A stretch of 55,320 bases of DNA from positions 1-55,320 of the forward strand of contig JBFWWP010000036.1 in the NCBI GenBank assembly GCA_050246115.1, given 5' to 3'. The position numbers and the translations under genes were made by a program. The first letter of the stretch is position 1, and the number at the start of each line of letters is the position of its first letter. This stretch comes from JBFWWP01 sp050246115. Its GTDB lineage: Bacteria > Planctomycetota > UBA8108 > UBA1146 > JAJFFE01. Positions 35,141-44,966 of this stretch are shown here, one piece after another. The notes under the pieces were generated by a model. The model made no database searches. It saw nothing but the letters and a program-made list of their open reading frames with translations, and was not told the DNA's origin.

Positions 35141-37978
35141 ATGCGACAGCGTTGGCTGCTGGCCGGGTTCGTCTTGGGTTGGATCACGGCTCCGCTCGGT
35201 GCCGGCGAGTACGAGGTGGGTCTGCGTGGAGCTCGAGTTCGTATCGCCGACGATTGGAAACCGATCCCCGTCGAGACCGAGAACGAATGGCGGTTCCAGC
35301 GCGCCGAGGACGTGGCGGTCGTCGTGGAACGAGAGCTTCTGCTCGACACCTCCGAAGATGTCACGGTGCTCCTCGACGAGTGGGCCGCCGCCGTTGCCAA
35401 ACTGACCGCCGAGCCCGCCCCGCTCGATGTCAGCGTTTCCGAAAGCGACGGCGTGCTGCGAGGCACCAAGCGCATGGACGCAACCGACGGGGGCACCCGC
35501 TTCACGTACGTCTTCTCGGCGTCATCGCGCAGCGGGCTCACGCTCCTGATCAGCATTTTCACGCCCAAGCGCTATGCCAAGCGACTGGCAGCGGCGTACG
35601 ACGACTTCACCAGTGACCTCGCGTTCCCGGGCCCGGATACCGATTGGGGCCGATCGGCCGTGCCAGTGCGACGAGTCGTCGACATCGCCGGGGATCAAGT
35701 GTCGTTCGAACTCGAGACGAGCGTCTGGACCGACGTCGAGATCGAGGGAGCGTGGCTGAGTTTGGCCAGCACGGAGAGGCACTTGGCGCTCCACATGTTC
35801 ACCAGCAAGAACCCACCGGCGGAAGACATCGAAGCTACCCTCGAGGTGCTCCGCGCGGAGTTCCCGACGATCACCGAGGTCGAGCGCAAGGTTGTTCCCG
35901 TTGCGGGCATCGAGAGCCACCTGTTGCGAGCCGAGGTTCGGGGAGCGGACGGCGTCGAGACGACCTTCCGGCTATTCTCCATCCCGTTGTCTGGGGACAC
36001 GACCCTCGATTTGCGGCTCGTCAACTACGGTGGCTGGGACAGCCGCGCGCGGTTCTTCGAGCAGCTCCTCGCGAGTTTCGAGATCTCGCGCGCCGGTGAC
36101 CTGGATGCCTTTCCCGTGCCTGCGCCGATCGCAACGCGAGAGTCGCCCACCCCTGAGGTGCAGGCCTTGCTCGGGTCCTGTCGCTTCGTGGGGGTGATTC
36201 CCGGTGTCGTCGCCGTCGGTGGTTTCCGTCTCGACGATGGTCGCATTGCGGCTTACGGCCGCGGTCGCATCGGCGCCTTGGACGCCGCCGGCGGGTCGAC
36301 GCTGATGTTCGACTCGGACTGGGACATCGGCCGTCGCGAGATCCTGCGCGGCGGGAACTCCCTGTACTACCGTGGGCGAGGTGGACGTCTCGCCGTGCTC
36401 GAAGGTGACTCGTTTCGCTGGCCCGACTTCATCGCGATGTCGGTGGCCGCGGTCGGCGAAGAGCAGTTGCTCGTCGGGCGACGCGAGCCGCCGCAGTCGG
36501 ACGACGTCTTTCAGGGAGCGCCCGCGCGTGGTCCGGATCGGTTGCTGATGCGGGCAGCGGACGGAGTCGAGGAAGAGATCTGGTCGACGTCGACTCACGT
36601 CATCGACGGCATCGAGCCCTCCTCCGGCGGCACAGATCTACTGCTGACGCAGCGCCCCATTCGGGTCAACGAGACCTACGAGTGGTACGAACCCCACGAA
36701 CTCGTGGTGTTCGACCGGGCCGCGAGGACGACGCGATCGCTCGGGGAGTGGCGTTTGGATCACGTCGGCCCCGCCGACGAAGGCTGGGTCGTGACCGGGG
36801 CGCCCGCCGGCGGAGCGACGGGGATCTACGTGCTCCTCCGAGACGGGTCTGCACGCTTGCTCATCAGTGGCCCCGCATTCTTCGGCGTGGAGATTCGCGA
36901 GGGCGCGCTACTCTTCGGTGGGACCGATCGACTGGCTACCGACGGCGCTAGCGGCGGGACCGCATTCTACGAAGGACCGCTGCCGGTGCTTCTCGAACGC
37001 GGCCCGGCAGTCATGCCGTTCGCGCCAGAGGCACTGAACGACGTGGCCGCCGCTGCGCTTCAGGCCATCGGCAAGGGGCCAGACGACTTGTTCCGCGACG
37101 GGGCGACCGTGGCTGCGTTCGTGGCGGCCGCACAAACCGCGAGTCGCGAGCGACTCGGGCTCCCGCTTCCGGAGGACATGAGCAGTGTCGATCGGCTGCT
37201 CACGGAGTCGATTCGGTTCGCCTCGTTCTTCGATGCCGGCGGCGTATCGCTGTGCGCGGCGCTCTTGGCGTCAGCCATGATCCGTGAGGGCGCGGAGTGG
37301 GTGGACGCGCGACCGAGTTGCCGGTTCGCTTGGCGTGCGATCCATGTTTCGGATCACTGCTTCGCGTACGCGCTCTCCCCGGTGGCGATGGTCAGTAGCA
37401 CGCTGTTCGACGAGAAGGGCTACTGGCGTCCGATCCAAGAAGCGGGAAGCGCCGCCGAGGGGCGCCGAATCCTGCTCGGGGTCGACCCACAAACCCTGGC
37501 CCAACGACTGCGTGAACTCGACGAACCGCAGCTCCTGAGCTGGATCGATGCTGGGGCCACGTCCGAACTACTCACGGCCTTCGAGCGAGCGCCGGCGAAC
37601 CACTACTTGCGCTACGAGGTCTATGAGCACCTCCACGCGCGCGGGCGTTTCGAGGAGTTGCGCGCGCTAGCGGTCTTTCGAAGTCGACCGGAAGCGGTGT
37701 TCATCGATGAGCTGGCCGCATTGGGCGCCCAGGTCGCGCTTCTCGATGGACCGCCTCCCACTGCACTCGTCGAGGAACTCCGACAGGCGATCGCGCGGTA
37801 TCCACGGGCGCCGCGGCTCTACCTGCTTCTCGGCAAGGTCTACCAGCGCCTCGCGGCTCAGGACCCTCTCGCCCTGCGCCGCGCGCGTGCGTGTTTTGCC
37901 AAGGCGTTGGAGCTCGATCCAGAAGGAGATGTAGGCCAACGGGCGCAGCAAAGCATCAATGGCCTGGGAGAAGGGTAG
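35141..37978 (+). CDS. Large exported protein of unknown function
   Basis: A 945-residue protein. ATG 35141 is preceded by GGAGG at ideal spacing (eight bases), and the N-terminus is a signal peptide (RWLLAGFVLGWITAPLGAG). Residues about 15-330 are two similar beta-rich modules (FQRAEDVAVVVERELLL; WLSLASTERHLALHMFTSK), perhaps a repeated lipocalin- or DUF-like fold. About 345-620 reads like a beta-propeller or WD-like surface (GGFRLDDGRIAAYGRGRIGAL; GWVVTGAPAGGATGIYVLL). The C-terminal third is helical with a TPR-like end (LLLGKVYQRLA; ALRRARACFAKALELDPE). No catalytic motif was recognised. Divergent from the S41 gene by about 196 bp, convergent with the PDZ genes. Confidence 0.7.
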   Translation: MRQRWLLAGFVLGWITAPLGAGEYEVGLRGARVRIADDWKPIPVETENEWRFQRAEDVAVVVERELLLDTSEDVTVLLDEWAAAVAKLTAEPAPLDVSVSESDGVLRGTKRMDATDGGTRFTYVFSASSRSGLTLLISIFTPKRYAKRLAAAYDDFTSDLAFPGPDTDWGRSAVPVRRVVDIAGDQVSFELETSVWTDVEIEGAWLSLASTERHLALHMFTSKNPPAEDIEATLEVLRAEFPTITEVERKVVPVAGIESHLLRAEVRGADGVETTFRLFSIPLSGDTTLDLRLVNYGGWDSRARFFEQLLASFEISRAGDLDAFPVPAPIATRESPTPEVQALLGSCRFVGVIPGVVAVGGFRLDDGRIAAYGRGRIGALDAAGGSTLMFDSDWDIGRREILRGGNSLYYRGRGGRLAVLEGDSFRWPDFIAMSVAAVGEEQLLVGRREPPQSDDVFQGAPARGPDRLLMRAADGVEEEIWSTSTHVIDGIEPSSGGTDLLLTQRPIRVNETYEWYEPHELVVFDRAARTTRSLGEWRLDHVGPADEGWVVTGAPAGGATGIYVLLRDGSARLLISGPAFFGVEIREGALLFGGTDRLATDGASGGTAFYEGPLPVLLERGPAVMPFAPEALNDVAAAALQAIGKGPDDLFRDGATVAAFVAAAQTASRERLGLPLPEDMSSVDRLLTESIRFASFFDAGGVSLCAALLASAMIREGAEWVDARPSCRFAWRAIHVSDHCFAYALSPVAMVSSTLFDEKGYWRPIQEAGSAAEGRRILLGVDPQTLAQRLRELDEPQLLSWIDAGATSELLTAFERAPANHYLRYEVYEHLHARGRFEELRALAVFRSRPEAVFIDELAALGAQVALLDGPPPTALVEELRQAIARYPRAPRLYLLLGKVYQRLAAQDPLALRRARACFAKALELDPEGDVGQRAQQSINGLGEG

Positions 37979-38108
37979 CGAGAGAGACGGGTCTATCGAT
38001 GGCTGCGTAGTTCCGACCACCGCGCTTGCGTCGAGTTCGTCGGGGCTCGATTCACCTTCGCGAGGCGGGTGGCACTTCGCGGCCGGGAGCACTGGCCGCG
38101 TCAGAGCC

Positions 38109-40343
38109 TCACTGCTGAGCAGGCAGGAGCGTCACCCGACCGAAGTTGAAGTGGCGCTCGAGGTCTTGGCTCTGCTCCGGGTCCAGCGCAATGGGCACGC
38201 GTTGCCCGGCCCGCAAGACTTCCAGCTCGAAGCCCTCTCCGTCCGTGAAACTGGCGAACGCGAGCTGGACTTCCTCGGCACCTTCGAAGGACTTGCCAGC
38301 AACCGCAACGATGAGATCGCCGCTGCGCAGGCCGTGCAGCTCGGTGAGTTCCTCGTCCATGGCGACCTCGAGCGCATTCAAACGCAGAGCCACGAACGGG
38401 GTTTGCTGGGCGCCCGTCACGCGCAGCCGCATGAACTGCTCGCCGACCATCAGGTAGTAGTCGCCGGCCGGCACCCCGTCGAAGGTCGCGGCTCGTCCGT
38501 CGACGTGCGTTGGGCTCAGGCCACTCACCTGGTGGCGAGTGGACATCAGCACCGTGCTGCCCGACTCCGTTCCCTCCGGAATCTCGACCACCAGTCGGTG
38601 GGTCGCGGGCAGCTGCACCGTCATGGTCTGGCTGCCCGGCGCCAGCCGAACCCGTTCCCGAGGCAGAGAGATGACTTCGGAGAGCTGGCCTTCGAGCCAG
38701 TACTCACCCGCCTCGGCGGTCGCCGTGAACTTGGGGTTCGTGTCGCTCGGCTCGCTGGACCGCGAGAAAGATGTGCCGCCCTGGGGTTCGGAGTCGCCGA
38801 CGGGTCGCAGTGTGAGGTAGATCGAGTCCCAGCCATCGCGGGTTGCGCCCAGGACCTCGACCTCGAGTCGACCGGCGGCCGCGAAGCGAACCACAGTCTC
38901 GCCGACTTCCACGGGGACCGTTCGGCTCCCCAAGTCGCTGACCACCACCCGCGCTCGCAGCTTGCCGTCCTGGGACGCTCGTTGGCGCGCCACCTCAGGG
39001 CCGGGAAGCAGAACGATGGTCCCGTCGGCCTCGCGGAATTGACGGACCCCACCGTGCAGATTCTGTTCGCCGACCAGTAGCTGAATCATCACGTCCTCGG
39101 GCCTGGTGCCGTCGGCGGCCAAGACGACGAAGCGCAGTTGCTCCTGGGAGCCAAGCGGCGGCAAGGTGAGGTGAACCGTTTGCGCTTCCGTCCCGAGCTC
39201 GATGCGGGTAGCGACGTCGACTCTCTCTTCGTGGTAGGATGCACCTACCCAGTAGGGGCCGGGAACCAGGTCTGGGACTGAATGCTGTACCTTGCCCTGT
39301 TTGAAGGACAGTTGCTGTTCGTAGGAGTCCGCGGCGAGCAGATTCGTGTCCACCTCCCCGTCTGCCTCTCGCCAGAAGAGCGCTACCGGTACCCCATCGA
39401 CCACACCATCCGCGACGACCTCGATCAACAGGCGACGACTTGGCTGCAATCGGATGAGCAACCGCGGCGTCGGTTCGGTCGACGAGACCACGACCTCCTG
39501 AGGCTCGGCCTCGAACAGCTCGTTGAGCTCTGCACTCACTTGATAGCGTCCCGGTTGCAAGCGCAGGTTGGGTTGGCCTTGGCTCCATGCCAATCGCCGC
39601 TGTGATCCAGTCGTGTCACGGACCTCGATGGTCGCGTTGAGCGCCGGGGTACCATCGGGGAGCAGTACGAGCACAGGTAGGGTGGACGCGGGCGAAACCC
39701 GAATCGTCACCGAATTCCCGGGGACGACGACCGAGTTGTTCTGGCCCTCGACGTCGACCTGGAACTGGAACCCGTCGCCGCCTGGCTCCACGCGATAACA
39801 CCCCGAGACGACGTCGCCGAACTCCAGGGTCCCATTCGCATCCGTCGCTCCGGAGCGCCGAATTGCGGAGAGATAGCGCTGCTCGTCGACCCTGCGCCGA
39901 ACGTACTCTTCCAGGTCGTTCTGCACGAGGTCGATCGGTTCGACACCGTTCGGTAGCCCCACGGGACGCAGTGCGACTTCGACTCCTGCAACCGGTTGTT
40001 CGGCTTCATCCAGTGCCTGCACTCGGATGACGCCAGCGATCTCGCCGACCGCTCGGGTCGGTAGCTCGGCGAGTGCGCGCTCGAGTCGCCCGGGAAGGTC
40101 AGTGAGCGCGACCTGGGCACCGCTCGCGCCGGAGCTGCGAGCCTCGGACGTCACTTCCGAACCCACGAGCGTTGGACCTTGGGGCCGAGCACCGCCGGGC
40201 TCGACCGGCACGGGGTCTTCGGGCGCGGTGGCGACCGGACGCGCGGTGTGGCGTGGAAACGAGTCGACGAGGGCCGCCTCGGAAAGCGCGTACCCGGCGG
40301 CAAGGCCCAACGAGACGCAGATGATCGGGGCGAGCCATTTCAT
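38109..40343 (-). CDS. Exported protein with Cna-B/carboxypeptidase-regulatory-like domains and C-terminal PDZ
   Basis: A 744-residue protein. One N-terminal membrane helix or signal (APIICVSLGLAAGYALSEAAL) is followed by a low-complexity stretch, then several beta-sandwich domains of the carboxypeptidase-regulatory-like type (QALDEAEQPVAGVEVALRPVG; TDANGTLEFGDVVSGCYRVE; AAGRLEVEV), and a C-terminal PDZ-like domain (HGLRSGDLIVAVAGKSFEGAEEVQLAFAS) that would bind peptide C-termini. No protease is fused to it. AAGGTG precedes the ATG by six bases. It lies four bases after the paralogous gene 40348-42732, so the pair forms an operon. Confidence 0.75.
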   Translation of the reverse strand: MKWLAPIICVSLGLAAGYALSEAALVDSFPRHTARPVATAPEDPVPVEPGGARPQGPTLVGSEVTSEARSSGASGAQVALTDLPGRLERALAELPTRAVGEIAGVIRVQALDEAEQPVAGVEVALRPVGLPNGVEPIDLVQNDLEEYVRRRVDEQRYLSAIRRSGATDANGTLEFGDVVSGCYRVEPGGDGFQFQVDVEGQNNSVVVPGNSVTIRVSPASTLPVLVLLPDGTPALNATIEVRDTTGSQRRLAWSQGQPNLRLQPGRYQVSAELNELFEAEPQEVVVSSTEPTPRLLIRLQPSRRLLIEVVADGVVDGVPVALFWREADGEVDTNLLAADSYEQQLSFKQGKVQHSVPDLVPGPYWVGASYHEERVDVATRIELGTEAQTVHLTLPPLGSQEQLRFVVLAADGTRPEDVMIQLLVGEQNLHGGVRQFREADGTIVLLPGPEVARQRASQDGKLRARVVVSDLGSRTVPVEVGETVVRFAAAGRLEVEVLGATRDGWDSIYLTLRPVGDSEPQGGTSFSRSSEPSDTNPKFTATAEAGEYWLEGQLSEVISLPRERVRLAPGSQTMTVQLPATHRLVVEIPEGTESGSTVLMSTRHQVSGLSPTHVDGRAATFDGVPAGDYYLMVGEQFMRLRVTGAQQTPFVALRLNALEVAMDEELTELHGLRSGDLIVAVAGKSFEGAEEVQLAFASFTDGEGFELEVLRAGQRVPIALDPEQSQDLERHFNFGRVTLLPAQQ

Positions 40344-40347
40344 GGGT

Positions 40348-42732
40348 TCACCTTTCTCGCACCGGGTTCAGTCCACCGCCGAGCGCGCTCCAATCCGTGG
40401 CGCTGTCGTTGACGACGGACAGGGTCACCGGCCGGCCGCCGCGCAGGATGCTGACCTCGACGCTGCCCGTCCTGAACAACGACCTGAACACGCGGTCCAT
40501 CTGCTGGGGGTTCTGGAAGTCGAACTCTTGGCCGTTGACCGCGATGACGTGATCTCCGGACTGGAAGCCCCAGGAAGCGAGCTTTCCTGCCGGATCCCAG
40601 ATCTCGACTTCGAGTCCCGTGATCTGGGCCTCACGGTAGGCGAGCGTCGCATTGCCGGTCACGTCGAACTCCATCTCGTCCAACGAGTACGACCCGGCCG
40701 GGACATGACTGAAGACGAGCCGTCCGTCCGCACCGACGGTGCCCATGAGCTCGAAGTAGTCCTCGTCCTCTTCGTCAGCCGTTGACCGACGTGAGAGCCG
40801 AGCGCTCTGCCCGACCCGTTCCGTTGGCATCTCCAAGGTGATCCGGTAGAGCGGTGGGCAGGGGATCTGCACGATGTTCTCGCCCGGGCGCACGTCGACC
40901 TCCAGGCGTTCCAGGGGTTGGGATCCGTAGCGCGTGCGCCCTTGCAGCCTCAAAGTAACCGCGCACGGCCCGGGCGCTACCGCGCCCAGCGAGACTCGTT
41001 CGCGAGTGCCGATCGGCAGTTCGGCGCTTCGTTGCTCGGTCCCTACGGACAGTCGGTTGCGAAGTCCCCAATCGGTGATTCCCGTGACCTCGACGGAAAG
41101 GGTCGTTGGTCCGATGAAGGTCACCTCGGCTTGTCGGGAACCCGGTGCCACTTGGACCCGGGCCACGCCATGCTCGGGCGAGGTGCACATGAGTTCGATG
41201 GTGGGCGGGGCTGCCAGCGGAGCGTCGTCGTCAAAGTCTTCGCGCGGGTTGATGATCGGTCGCGTGTCGACCCGGTAAGAGCCCGGCTCCGTCGTCGTTG
41301 CGGGTAGACTGCCCCTGTAGCCGTAGTCGGAGCCGAGGCGACCGAAGTAGCGCTCTCCGCGCGGCACCGGCTCGGCAAAGTGCGCACGCCCTTCGAACCG
41401 AACCCCTTTTGCCGGTTGGCCGTCGGGTCCTCGCGCCACGATCAGCAGGTGGTGGCTCGAGTCGAGAGGCGGTGCTTCCAAGACCACCTCGACCGCTGCG
41501 GAAGCCAGGTCCACGACGCACGAGTCGACCAGTTCGCTTTGCTGACCGTGCAGGGACACCTGGTAGCGCCCCGCTTCGAGGCCCATGAAGGCGAAGCGAC
41601 CGCCGCTGCTGCGATCGTACTGGGGTCCGCGCCGATACAGTTCGTCGAGGCCGAGGGCGCCCTGTCCCGGGTCCAGCCGCACACAACTCACATGCACCGG
41701 GGCAGCGCCGGCGCCTTGAACGGTGCCGCGGATCGCCAACGCTTCGGTCACGGTCAGCGTGAGTCGCACCGAGACTCCTTGCACGAGCCCCGCCTCGACG
41801 ACGTCGCTCGTGCTTCTGTCCAAAGCGATGAAGCGGAGGTAGGGGTAGTCGACAGGCAAGTCGAGCGTCGGGCTGCGATGGTCCCACGGCCAGCTCGAGA
41901 CGCGACCGGCTTGACCATCCTGCGGGTCTCCGGGCTTCTCGCTCAGAACGACGTAACCGATCATCTCGGGCGTACCGCTATCGCGTCGCACTTCGACGGT
42001 GACGGGGGCGGACCGCATGGCGAGGATGCTCGCGGTCTTCCCGGCGGTGATGTGCCGCGCGGATGACGCGTCGAAGATCCAGTGCTCGCGATCGGCCCGC
42101 AGGTGGTAATCGCGGTCGGCGCGGATGCCGTCGAGGGTGAAGTGTCCATCGGCGTCGGTCCAAGCACTCACGAGGAACGCGCGATCGAAGTGGTACTGCT
42201 CGATCTCCTGCAAGATGTAGCTCCGCAGGTCGGTCTGACCTGGCTCTTTGTAGTCGACCCCCGGGATCGTTCCCCACACGACGGCGGTCACCTGAACCCC
42301 AGCGAGCGGGGTCCCGTCGTGCTCGGCCACCGTGCCGGTGATCACGCCGTTGCCACGCTCGTAGGTTGGCACCGGGAAGCTTGCCAGGAGGCCAGCGAGG
42401 TCGGTCGTGGTTGTGACCCCGTCCAAGGGGTCCAAGGGTGCTACCCCTTCCGAGGCCGCGGGCGTGTCGGGCGCGGGGGATGGCACGGAGAGAGCAGGAG
42501 AATTCGCGGGAGACGTACCCGAGCTGTGGTTTTCATTCGGTGCGACCCCGTGCGAGCGCAACTGTGAGATTCCGACACCGATCGCTAGTCCAAGCACCAC
42601 GCCCGCTGCGAGCAAGACGTTTCGCAAGAGCACCCCCCTCGGTCGGTCATCGCGGCGGTCCTCGGCAGAGTCGCGGAAGCGCAACTCGGGTGAACCGGAT
42701 TCCCAGGGCCGCGGCCGCGAATTATCGACCAC
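40348..42732 (-). CDS. Membrane-anchored protein with carboxypeptidase-regulatory-like domains and C-terminal PDZ
   Basis: A 794-residue protein with a cytoplasmic tail of about 35 residues, one membrane helix (about 38-58; NVLLAAGVVLGLAIGVGISQL), a Ser/Pro/Thr linker and a long exported region. Visible units: a carboxypeptidase-regulatory-like domain (about 120-200; GTVAEHDGTPLAGVQVTAVV and TDADGHFTLDGIRADRDYHLRA), further beta-sandwiches, and a C-terminal PDZ-like domain (ASWGFQSGDHVIAVNGQEFDF; VSILRGGRPVTLSVV). Start is GTG at 42732 and lacks a clear ribosome binding site, so the N-terminus is tentative. It is the first gene of a two-gene operon with its shorter paralogue. Confidence 0.75.
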   Translation of the reverse strand: MVDNSRPRPWESGSPELRFRDSAEDRRDDRPRGVLLRNVLLAAGVVLGLAIGVGISQLRSHGVAPNENHSSGTSPANSPALSVPSPAPDTPAASEGVAPLDPLDGVTTTTDLAGLLASFPVPTYERGNGVITGTVAEHDGTPLAGVQVTAVVWGTIPGVDYKEPGQTDLRSYILQEIEQYHFDRAFLVSAWTDADGHFTLDGIRADRDYHLRADREHWIFDASSARHITAGKTASILAMRSAPVTVEVRRDSGTPEMIGYVVLSEKPGDPQDGQAGRVSSWPWDHRSPTLDLPVDYPYLRFIALDRSTSDVVEAGLVQGVSVRLTLTVTEALAIRGTVQGAGAAPVHVSCVRLDPGQGALGLDELYRRGPQYDRSSGGRFAFMGLEAGRYQVSLHGQQSELVDSCVVDLASAAVEVVLEAPPLDSSHHLLIVARGPDGQPAKGVRFEGRAHFAEPVPRGERYFGRLGSDYGYRGSLPATTTEPGSYRVDTRPIINPREDFDDDAPLAAPPTIELMCTSPEHGVARVQVAPGSRQAEVTFIGPTTLSVEVTGITDWGLRNRLSVGTEQRSAELPIGTRERVSLGAVAPGPCAVTLRLQGRTRYGSQPLERLEVDVRPGENIVQIPCPPLYRITLEMPTERVGQSARLSRRSTADEEDEDYFELMGTVGADGRLVFSHVPAGSYSLDEMEFDVTGNATLAYREAQITGLEVEIWDPAGKLASWGFQSGDHVIAVNGQEFDFQNPQQMDRVFRSLFRTGSVEVSILRGGRPVTLSVVNDSATDWSALGGGLNPVRER

Positions 42733-43205
42733 GCAACGTCGGCTGGCTACCCTTTCGTCGGGGATCAGTGATTTCTCGGGGCGTACGACGGTCGGCAGAG
42801 TGCTCCGGATGTCGGTGGATGAGTAACCGCGGGGTGCCCGATGGGTCTTGTTTCAGCGCCAACCAAGGACCACGATGGTGCGGTGGCAAACCGCGTTGCG
42901 AGCGGTGGCGACGCGATGAAGGGGGCATGATCGAAGACGAGCCTGCGCGGTGGGGAGCCGCGGAGTGCCGTCTTGGCGCTGTGGCGCGGCTGCAGGCCGG
43001 GTTGCTCGAGATCTTCGCGCAAGAGCGTGGGGTCTCGTGACACAGGGATTGCTCTGCCGTCGTACCGCGCGGCAACGGCCAGTCCTGAAGTCTCCAGGCC
43101 CAAACCAGCGCACTCACATGCAGCCCGAGGCAAGCGCGGCAGGGCTTGCCTCGGGTCGCGGAACGAGCGGACTTTGTTCACGTCGACCGACGGTGAGGTG
43201 GCTGG
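42733..43205. other. Intergenic, 473 bp; tiny overlapping open frames and a hairpin
   Basis: Holds the hairpin at 43124-43155. Two tiny plus-strand frames overlap by ATGA: 42841-42930 (29 codons) and 42927-43040 (37 codons, preceded by GGGGGC). The second reads like protein (LGAVARLQAGLLEIFAQERG) but is too short to call. No tRNA-like fold or promoter was placed. Confidence 0.3.
43124..43155. terminator. 12-bp hairpin related to the one after the RHS gene
   Basis: CCCGAGGCAAGC (43124-43135), 8-base loop, GCTTGCCTCGGG (43144-43155). The stem core CCCGA(A/G)GCAAGC equals that at 27256-27290. No T tract; the role is uncertain. Confidence 0.55.
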
Positions 43206-44885
43206 GTGCTGGGATTACTCGGAGGGCTGGGCCTCTTCCTCCTCGGGATGATCTCGTTGACGGACGGTCTGCGTTCCGCCGCCGGCGAGGCACTCCACCG
43301 ATTCATCTTTCGGTTCACCCGCAACCCGCTCACGGGTGCCGCGACGGGGGCCGTCGCCACTGCGCTTCTGCAGTCCTCGAGCGCGACGACGGTCGCTGCC
43401 GTGGGCTTCGTCAGTGCCGGTCTCATGACGTTCCCTCAAGCTCTCGGCATCTTGTTCGGAGCCAACATCGGTACGACCGTCACGGGCTGGCTGGTGGCTT
43501 TGCTCGGCTACAAGCTCGATCTCGCCTCCGTCGTCCAACCGCTGCTCCTGATCGGCGTCGCGCTTCGACTGTTCGGCCGCGGGCGTCTGCGTCATCTGGG
43601 ATGGGCGCTCGCCGGCTTTGCTCTGATCTTCATCGGCATCGGGCAGCTCAATGCCTCCATGGCGCCCTTCGAAGGGGCGGTTACGCCCGACGACTTTCCG
43701 TCGGACACGCTTCTGGGTCGTTTGTTGCTCGTGTTGATCGGAGTCGGTATCACCCTGGTGACGCAATCGTCGAGTGCCGGCGTGGCGGCCGCACTCGCCG
43801 CTCTCCATGCCGGGGCGATCTCCTTCCCGCAGGCCGCGGCCATGGTCATCGGCATGGACATCGGCACGACGTCGACCGCCGCCATTGCCGCGATCGGCGG
43901 CTCCGCACGTGCCCGACGGACTGGTTTCGCCCACGTGGTTTACAACCTACTGACGGGCGTCGGCGCCTTCCTGCTCCTGACGCCTTTTACCGAGGTTGTC
44001 GATCGCTGCTTCGAGCATGGTGTCGCGGGCCACGCGCAGCTGGCACTCGTCGCCTTCCACACCGGTTTCAACACCCTCGGTGTCTTGATCGTGCTGCCCT
44101 TCAGCAGCCAGTTCGCTCGCATGATGATCCGGCTGTTTCCCGAACGCGGCCCGTCCCTCACCCTGCGCTTGGAGTCGGCGGTCATTCGCGATGCGTCGGC
44201 GGCCTCGACCGCCCTCGGCGGCACCGTGCGCGATGTCACTCATGAGCTCATGACTTCCTTGGTTTGTCAGCTCGACGACCGCCCAGCGCGCGATCTCGAC
44301 TCCATCGGCGAGGCCCTGGCCGAGGCGCGCCGTTTCGCGGACCGTATCGTGATCGGACCCGTGCAATCGGATGCCTTCGCGCGACTGCTCTCTTGTCTGC
44401 ACGCCATGGACCACCTCGAGCGACTGCTCGGCCGATGCCGCCAAGCTCGCGTGCTCGAGACCGTGATCGAAGTACCGCGGCTCAAGACCGTTGCGCGCGC
44501 AGCGGCGGATGCCATCCAAGATCTGGTGCAGTCGCTCACCGCGGGCACCCCGATTCCGGTCGGACGCCTTGGGCAAGTGCGGGATGCACTCAAGGCGGAG
44601 AGATCTCCCTTTCGCGTGCAAGTGCTCGAGAGCGTGGGCAGAGCGGAGCTGCACCTCGACCGAGCCATGGCGCAGCTCGATGCCGTGCGCTGGCTGCATC
44701 GAGTTTCCTACCACGTCTGGCGAATCGCCATCCACTTGGCGGCTGCGGAGCATGCCCCGGGGTCGGCTCCCACCCCCGGCGCTCCGGCGGGCCCGTCGGT
44801 CGGTCCAGTGGCCGGTCGCGAAACGTCAGCGGCCGCCGTTGCGAGTGCGCTTGGTGAACCGCAGACCCGCAACCCGCCCAAGTGA
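43206..44885 (+). CDS. Na/phosphate symporter of the PhoU-containing NptA-like family
   Basis: A 559-residue inner-membrane protein that would take up inorganic phosphate with sodium. The two inverted halves each carry the QSSS signature: ALLQSSSATTVAAV (about 58-71) and LVTQSSSAGVAAAL (about 181-194), followed by GANIGTTVTGW and GMDIGTTSTAAIA, which are typical of the Na_Pi_cotrans family. Eight to nine membrane helices fill 1-about 300. From about 315 a soluble helical tail resembling PhoU (VTHELMTSLVCQLDDRPARDLDS…; MDHLERLLGRC) follows, as in the bacterial YjbB-type members, ending in a low-complexity tail. The start is GTG with GAGG upstream. No other pho genes adjacent. Confidence 0.92.
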   Translation: MLGLLGGLGLFLLGMISLTDGLRSAAGEALHRFIFRFTRNPLTGAATGAVATALLQSSSATTVAAVGFVSAGLMTFPQALGILFGANIGTTVTGWLVALLGYKLDLASVVQPLLLIGVALRLFGRGRLRHLGWALAGFALIFIGIGQLNASMAPFEGAVTPDDFPSDTLLGRLLLVLIGVGITLVTQSSSAGVAAALAALHAGAISFPQAAAMVIGMDIGTTSTAAIAAIGGSARARRTGFAHVVYNLLTGVGAFLLLTPFTEVVDRCFEHGVAGHAQLALVAFHTGFNTLGVLIVLPFSSQFARMMIRLFPERGPSLTLRLESAVIRDASAASTALGGTVRDVTHELMTSLVCQLDDRPARDLDSIGEALAEARRFADRIVIGPVQSDAFARLLSCLHAMDHLERLLGRCRQARVLETVIEVPRLKTVARAAADAIQDLVQSLTAGTPIPVGRLGQVRDALKAERSPFRVQVLESVGRAELHLDRAMAQLDAVRWLHRVSYHVWRIAIHLAAAEHAPGSAPTPGAPAGPSVGPVAGRETSAAAVASALGEPQTRNPPK

Positions 44886-44966
44886 TCGGGGGATCGCGGA
44901 GGGCCCCCGGCCCAAGGCGGCCACCCCTCTCGGGTATCGCAATCGCGTTCCCCGAAAGACTCTCCA

